The notes under the pieces were generated by a model. It saw only the letters and a program-made list of their open reading frames with translations. It made no database searches and was not told the DNA's origin. Shown here in pieces: positions 59,983-64,000 of a stretch of DNA of 64,000 nucleotides (positions are counted from its first letter, which is position 1; each line of letters starts with the position of its first letter). The stretch comes from Cyanobium sp. NIES-981 (lineage in GTDB: Bacteria; Cyanobacteriota; Cyanobacteriia; PCC-6307; Cyanobiaceae), in NCBI RefSeq assembly GCF_900088535.1, contig NZ_LT578417.1:2542001-2606000 (forward strand), written 5' to 3'. The position numbers and the translations under genes are program-made.

Positions 59983-60471
59983 TCAGCAGGACTGGCGCAC
60001 ACCATGGCTGACGCGCACCACCGTGTGCACATTGCCCCGGGGGTTGAAGTCGGCTTCCAACCGCATCCAGACAGGCTCACAGGCAGCGACGAAGTCGTCG
60101 AGGAGGCGGTTGGCAACCTCTTCATGGGAAATCGCCCGGTCGCGGTAGCCATTCACATAGAGCTTGATCGCCTTGAGCTCCATCACCCTGGGGCCTGGCT
60201 GGTAGAGCAGCCGCAGGGTGGCAAAGTCGGGATATCCCGAGAACGGGCACAGACAGGTGAATTCCGGCAGGGTGATGGCGACCTCGTAGGCACGACCTGG
60301 CCGCGGGTTGTCAAAGCAGAGCAGTGTTGCCTCAGCAATGGCCCGTTCCCCGTACAGAGGCGTGCGCGTCTGCCCGTCATGCCCGGAGGGAGAGGCCACT
60401 GGAGCAGGTGCCCCCGGGCTGGAAGCAGCGTGGTGAGAGGCCGGCACAGGAATGGGGAAGATCGCGGGCAC
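59983..60471 (-). CDS. queF: NADPH-dependent 7-cyano-7-deazaguanine reductase QueF
   Basis: QueF reduces preQ0 to preQ1 in queuosine synthesis. From GTG 60471 the 162-residue product has the active-site region EFTCLCPFSGYPDFATL, including the catalytic Cys, and the YkvM-type substrate/NADPH block ELKAIKLYVNGYRDRAIS. ADFNPRGNVHTVVRV is near the C terminus. The N-terminal 35 residues are a Pro/Ala/Ser-rich extension. It is divergent from glnB, whose NtcA-like site lies between them. Confidence 0.93.
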   Translation of the reverse strand: MPAIFPIPVPASHHAASSPGAPAPVASPSGHDGQTRTPLYGERAIAEATLLCFDNPRPGRAYEVAITLPEFTCLCPFSGYPDFATLRLLYQPGPRVMELKAIKLYVNGYRDRAISHEEVANRLLDDFVAACEPVWMRLEADFNPRGNVHTVVRVSHGVRQSC

Positions 60472-60496
60472 GGCGATCCTATGCAGCCCTCAGGCC

Positions 60497-60510
60497 GTAG
60501 CAACCGCTAC
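60497..60510. promoter_or_regulatory. NtcA-type site upstream of glnB
   Basis: GTA (60497-60499), eight bases, TAC (60508-60510) match the NtcA consensus GTA-N8-TAC exactly. TAATGG starts at 60535, 24 bp downstream, near the position of the -10 box in NtcA-activated promoters. It lies 93 bp before the glnB ATG. Confidence 0.75.
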
Positions 60511-60537
60511 GACAGCCCCCAGGAGGGTCGGGCCTAA

Positions 60538-60942
<405 letters not shown>

Positions 60943-60964
60943 TCAGCCCCTCTCCAGGCGGGGT

Positions 60965-61912
60965 TCAGCCGGTGGCCACGGTGCTGGCCACCAGCTGCTG
61001 GATCCTGGCCCTGCACTGGACAGGGTCCCCAGCCAGAGACCAGTCGGCCCCGGCGATCGATGGATCAGGGGCCCGACCTTCCTGCTGGGGGGCCGATCGC
61101 AGCCAGAGCAGATACTCATGGTTCCCTGCCGGACCGGTGATCGGCGAGGCCACCAGTCCCGCCGCCTCCAGTCCCAGCTGTTGGCCCGCCGTGATCACCC
61201 CGCTGATCGCGTCGACGTGGGCCTCGGCACTGCGCACCACACCCCCTTTGCCCACCCGGGCCCTGCCCACCTCGAACTGGGGCTTCACCAGCAGCAGCAG
61301 CTCAATGGCGGTGTCCGGGTCGGTTTCCTGGGCGGTTTCCGGCGCACCACAGGCCAACAGCCCAATCAGGGCGGGCAGCACCAGGCCCAGCGAGATGAAC
61401 GACACGTCGGCCACGGCCAGGTCAGGCCTGGGATCCCCGGGCTGAAACAGCTGCTCGGGCGTGAGATGGCGAAGGTTGGTACGCTCCCTGAGCACCACCC
61501 GTGGGTCCGTGCGCAGGCTCCAAGCGGTCTGGCCATAGCCCACATCGATGCCGTACACCCTGGCGGCTCCGTGGTGCAGCAGACAGTCCGTGAAACCGCC
61601 CGTGGAAATGCCGCCATCCAGGCAGACGCGGCCCCGCACGGAGATCGGGAAGGTGCTCAGGGCCGCCTCGAGCTTGTCCCCGCCCCTGGAGACGAAGCGG
61701 GGGGGCTGCTGCACCTGCAGAGGGAGGTCAGGGGCAACATCGGTGCCAGGCTTGTCCAGCACCCGCTCGCCGCTGCGCACCCTTCCGGCACGGATCAACT
61801 GCTGGGCACGCTGGCGTGTCTCCGCCAACCCCCGGGACACGAGCTCAAGGTCGAGGCGTTGCTTACGAGACAAGGCTGACGAGCTGGGGGTGGTCGGGGG
61901 GGTGGCCCACAA
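60965..61912 (-). CDS. tlyA: TlyA-type S4/rRNA methyltransferase family protein
   Basis: TlyA-family proteins have an N-terminal S4 domain and an FtsJ-like methyltransferase that modifies rRNA. The S4 part (about 18-75) has LDLELVSRGLAETRQRAQQL and IRAGRVRSGERVLDKPG, followed by FVSRGGDKLEAALSTFP. The methyltransferase core has CLDGGISTGGFTDCLL and LAVADVSFISLGLVLPALIG, then LLLLVKPQFEVGR. The start is TTG 61912, with TTG 61873 also possible. It ends 23 bp from glnB. Confidence 0.86.
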   Translation of the reverse strand: MWATPPTTPSSSALSRKQRLDLELVSRGLAETRQRAQQLIRAGRVRSGERVLDKPGTDVAPDLPLQVQQPPRFVSRGGDKLEAALSTFPISVRGRVCLDGGISTGGFTDCLLHHGAARVYGIDVGYGQTAWSLRTDPRVVLRERTNLRHLTPEQLFQPGDPRPDLAVADVSFISLGLVLPALIGLLACGAPETAQETDPDTAIELLLLVKPQFEVGRARVGKGGVVRSAEAHVDAISGVITAGQQLGLEAAGLVASPITGPAGNHEYLLWLRSAPQQEGRAPDPSIAGADWSLAGDPVQCRARIQQLVASTVATG

Positions 61913-62031
61913 CAGCCGCGCTGCGTTGCGGTTCCCTGATCAAACCACAGGGGAAACCAAACAGATTGCGTGAATGTTCAGCTTGGCACCAAGAGGGCGC
62001 GGAAGATGGTTTCCAGCCCTGGAGTTGCCCC

Positions 62032-62280
62032 ATGCAGCCCCGTCGATCCCCTGAATGGCCCGAGCCCGCTGGGCCAGCTCCAGACTCAGGGCGGAACTAC
62101 GCCAATGTGGTCGAGCTGCTGCAGCCCGGGAGCTTCGTGAAGCTGCGCAATCAGCCCTCGGACCTCCCCCCCTTCCAGTTGATCCAGTGCAGGGGAGGGC
62201 GATGCTGGGTCCGCCAGCAGAGCTGGGGGCAGCTGGTGCAGTGGGAGGTCGCCCACCGCCAGCTCACCGCAGCAGCCTGA
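62032..62280 (+). CDS. Small conserved-looking protein, unknown function
   Basis: An 82-residue product from ATG 62032. After a Pro-rich N terminus the core reads NYANVVELLQPGSFVKLRNQ, PPFQLIQCRGGRCWVRQQSW and GQLVQWEVAHRQLT. I do not recognise a named family, but the composition is protein-like and third positions are GC-rich. No membrane helix or signal. It lies 77 bp upstream of purB on the same strand. The larger frame from 61816 is a shadow in its first part. Confidence 0.65.
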   Translation: MQPRRSPEWPEPAGPAPDSGRNYANVVELLQPGSFVKLRNQPSDLPPFQLIQCRGGRCWVRQQSWGQLVQWEVAHRQLTAAA

Positions 62281-62356
62281 GGCCACCGCGCCCCGGCCCC
62301 TGCTGCCCCATCCAGCTGCCCCATACATTGGATGGGCCGTTGCCACCCGCTGGTCC

Positions 62357-63658
62357 TTGATCGAGCGTTACACCCTGCCCGAAATGGGCGCCATCTGGAG
62401 CGAAGAAGCCAAATTCCAGAGCTGGCTGGACGTGGAGATCGCGGCCACCGAGGCCAACAGCGAGCTCGGCCACGTGCCGGCCGAGGCTGTGGACACCATC
62501 CGGAGGAAGGCTCGTTTCGAGGTGCGGCGGATCCTCGAGATCGAGGCCGAGGTGCGTCACGACGTGATCGCCTTCCTCACCAATGTGAACGAGCATGTCG
62601 GGGACGCAGGGCGCTACATCCACGTCGGCATGACCAGCTCCGATGTGCTCGACACCGGCCTCGCCCTGCAGATGAAGGCCTCGGTTCAGCTGCTGCGTGA
62701 CGAGCTGGACAAGCTGGCTGACGCTCTGCGCGCGCTGGCCCGGGCCCACAAGGACACCGTGATGATCGGACGGTCCCATGCCATCCATGGGGAGCCCATC
62801 ACCTTCGGCTTCAAAGTGGCGGGCTGGCTGGCCGAGACCCTTCGCAACCAGGAACGGCTCGAGCGGCTCGAGGCGGTGGTGAGTGTGGGTCAGATCAGTG
62901 GGGCCATGGGCACCTATGCCAACACCGATCCACGGGTTGAAGCCATGGCCTGTGCACGTCTGGGCCTGGTGCCGGACACGGCCAGCACCCAGGTGATCGC
63001 CCGCGATCGCCACGCGGAATATGTCCAGACCCTTGCCCTGGTGGGTGCGGCCCTGGAGCGATTTTCCACCGAAATCCGCAATCTGCAGCGCACCGACGTG
63101 CTGGAAGTGGAGGAAAACTTCGCCAAGGGGCAGAAGGGAAGCTCCGCCATGCCCCACAAGCGCAACCCGATCCGCAGCGAGCGGATCAGCGGCCTGGCGC
63201 GGGTGCTGCGCAGCTACACCGTGGCGGCACTGGAGAATTGTGCCCTGTGGCATGAGCGCGACATCAGCCACAGTTCGGTGGAGCGGATGATGCTGCCGGA
63301 CTGCTCCGCCACGCTGCACTTCATGCTGCGGGAGATGACTGACGTGGTGAGGGGTCTGGGGATCTATCCCGAAAACATGACCCGGAACATGAACGTGTAC
63401 GGGGGCGTGGTCTTCAGCCAGCGGGTTCTGCTGGCCTTGGTGGAATCAGGGCTGCGTCGCGAAGAGGCCTACCGCATCGTCCAGCACCACGCGCACGCGG
63501 CCTGGAACCGGGACGGTGGCGATTTTCGTGCCGCGCTCGAGGCGGACCCCAGCGTGACCGAGAGGCTCGATCCGGGCAAACTGGCCGAATGCTTCTCCAC
63601 GGAGGTGCACCGGGCCAACCTCCCGGTGATCTGGGAGCGACTCGGGCTTGCGGAGTGA
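62357..63658 (+). CDS. purB: Adenylosuccinate lyase
   Basis: PurB cleaves SAICAR and adenylosuccinate in purine synthesis. From TTG 62357 the 433-residue product begins IERYTLPEMGAIWSEEAKFQ. The family signature is KGSSAMPHKRNPIRSERISG, with VGMTSSDVLDTGLALQ and GRSHAIHGEPITFG containing catalytic His residues. Length and blocks match the bacterial type. The small gene at 62032 may be co-transcribed. Confidence 0.95.
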   Translation: MIERYTLPEMGAIWSEEAKFQSWLDVEIAATEANSELGHVPAEAVDTIRRKARFEVRRILEIEAEVRHDVIAFLTNVNEHVGDAGRYIHVGMTSSDVLDTGLALQMKASVQLLRDELDKLADALRALARAHKDTVMIGRSHAIHGEPITFGFKVAGWLAETLRNQERLERLEAVVSVGQISGAMGTYANTDPRVEAMACARLGLVPDTASTQVIARDRHAEYVQTLALVGAALERFSTEIRNLQRTDVLEVEENFAKGQKGSSAMPHKRNPIRSERISGLARVLRSYTVAALENCALWHERDISHSSVERMMLPDCSATLHFMLREMTDVVRGLGIYPENMTRNMNVYGGVVFSQRVLLALVESGLRREEAYRIVQHHAHAAWNRDGGDFRAALEADPSVTERLDPGKLAECFSTEVHRANLPVIWERLGLAE

Positions 63659-63736
63659 AGCCAGCAGCGTGATGCCCGGGGGGGGTGGCTGGCAGGGCGG
63701 AGCAGGCACGGGCCCGCGTGGGTCATGGTCAGTCAG

Positions 63737-64000
63737 TCAGCCGGTTCCCCTGCGGCTGCGGGAGGCCGGTTTGGCGGAAGCGCCCGGAGAGGGAGCCGGG
63801 GGAAAACCCGCTTTGTCAAGGAGCTGTTCGAGCTCATCGACATACATCTGAAAGCCCTCCAGCTCGAGGGCCTGCTGCCTCAGATCCGAAGGTAGATCAC
63901 TCCAGGGATCGGGCTTTCCGGCCTTCACATCGCGCTTGATCTTGGTGGCAGCCGCCTCCTGCAGCAGTGCCTGGAACTCGGCGTTGTCCGGGTCCTGCAG
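63737..64000 (-). CDS. Unknown protein, 5' end outside window
   Basis: The frame is open to the window edge and gives at least 87 residues ending at a stop at 63737. It reads DPDNAEFQALLQEAAATKIK, then KPDPWSDLPSDLRQQALELE, GFQMYVDELEQLLDKAGF and a Ser/Pro/Arg-rich tail. It looks helical and acidic. I do not recognise a family, and the N terminus is missing. It converges on purB with 78 bp between the ends. Confidence 0.6.
   Translation of the reverse strand: MQDPDNAEFQALLQEAAATKIKRDVKAGKPDPWSDLPSDLRQQALELEGFQMYVDELEQLLDKAGFPPAPSPGASAKPASRSRRGTG

Overview
The window is 64 kb of GC-rich (roughly two-thirds GC by eye), densely coding DNA from a cyanobacterial chromosome. The lineage is shown by Kai clock genes, PsbV (cytochrome c550), plant-type ferredoxin, ferredoxin-thioredoxin reductase, PSRP-3/Ycf65, a PII protein with an NtcA box, the split ATP synthase operons and an allophycocyanin core cluster. 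An apparently complete KaiA argues against Prochlorococcus. The high GC, short genes, TTG/GTG starts and lack of mobile DNA suggest a Cyanobium- or Synechococcus-like picocyanobacterium; this placement is inference. No insertion sequence, prophage, CRISPR array or rRNA was seen, and there is one tRNA.

Layout. 1-2.2 kb: kaiB (cut by the window edge) and kaiA on the minus strand, divergent from rplU-rpmA. 2.3-10 kb: a methyltransferase, a queuosine-precursor transporter, truB, yebC, a nagB-like deaminase, a SpoIID-like protein, RNase Z, psbV and a Cys-rich unknown. 10.4-20.2 kb: petF, prmA, serA, the PSII-S4 pair, tRNA-Val, murD, an EVE-domain/membrane pair, DUF2811, an oxidoreductase, DUF1818 and rpoZ. 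20.3-27.1 kb: an Hsp70-like protein and its partner, ftrV, pyrR, gpmI-secG-msrB and a small membrane protein in a poorer-GC patch. 27.2-31.4 kb: groES-groL under a CIRCE operator, divergent from atpD-atpC. 31.5-44.4 kb: PSRP-3, a HAD hydrolase with no normal start codon, pepP, then a long tightly coupled plus-strand run (CNNM/CBS protein, GTPase, nadD, nadE, ald, rlmH, a degenerate serine hydrolase). Facing this run is a minus-strand 2OG-oxygenase gene and a ferredoxin / small protein / DUF3326 cassette. 44.5-51.6 kb: the main ATP synthase operon, with a methyltransferase gene directly upstream of atpI. 51.7-56.5 kb: apcE, then apcA-apcB-apcC. 56.6-64 kb: ftsW-ccdA-ccs1, queF, glnB, tlyA, a small unknown, purB and an edge-cut unknown.

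How genes work together. CcdA and Ccs1 are System II cytochrome c maturation factors and would serve PsbV. ApcE/A/B/C form the phycobilisome core. The two atp loci together encode the whole F1Fo synthase. NadD and NadE are consecutive steps to NAD. QueF and the YhhQ-type transporter both serve queuosine. GroES and GroL share the CIRCE operator, and PII sits under an NtcA-type site.

No large undescribed system is obvious. The best candidates are the ferredoxin/small protein/DUF3326 cassette (41.8-43.6 kb), the methyltransferase in front of the ATP synthase operon, the short Hsp70 with its membrane-anchored neighbour, and the serine-hydrolase-fold protein whose catalytic Ser and Lys are both replaced.
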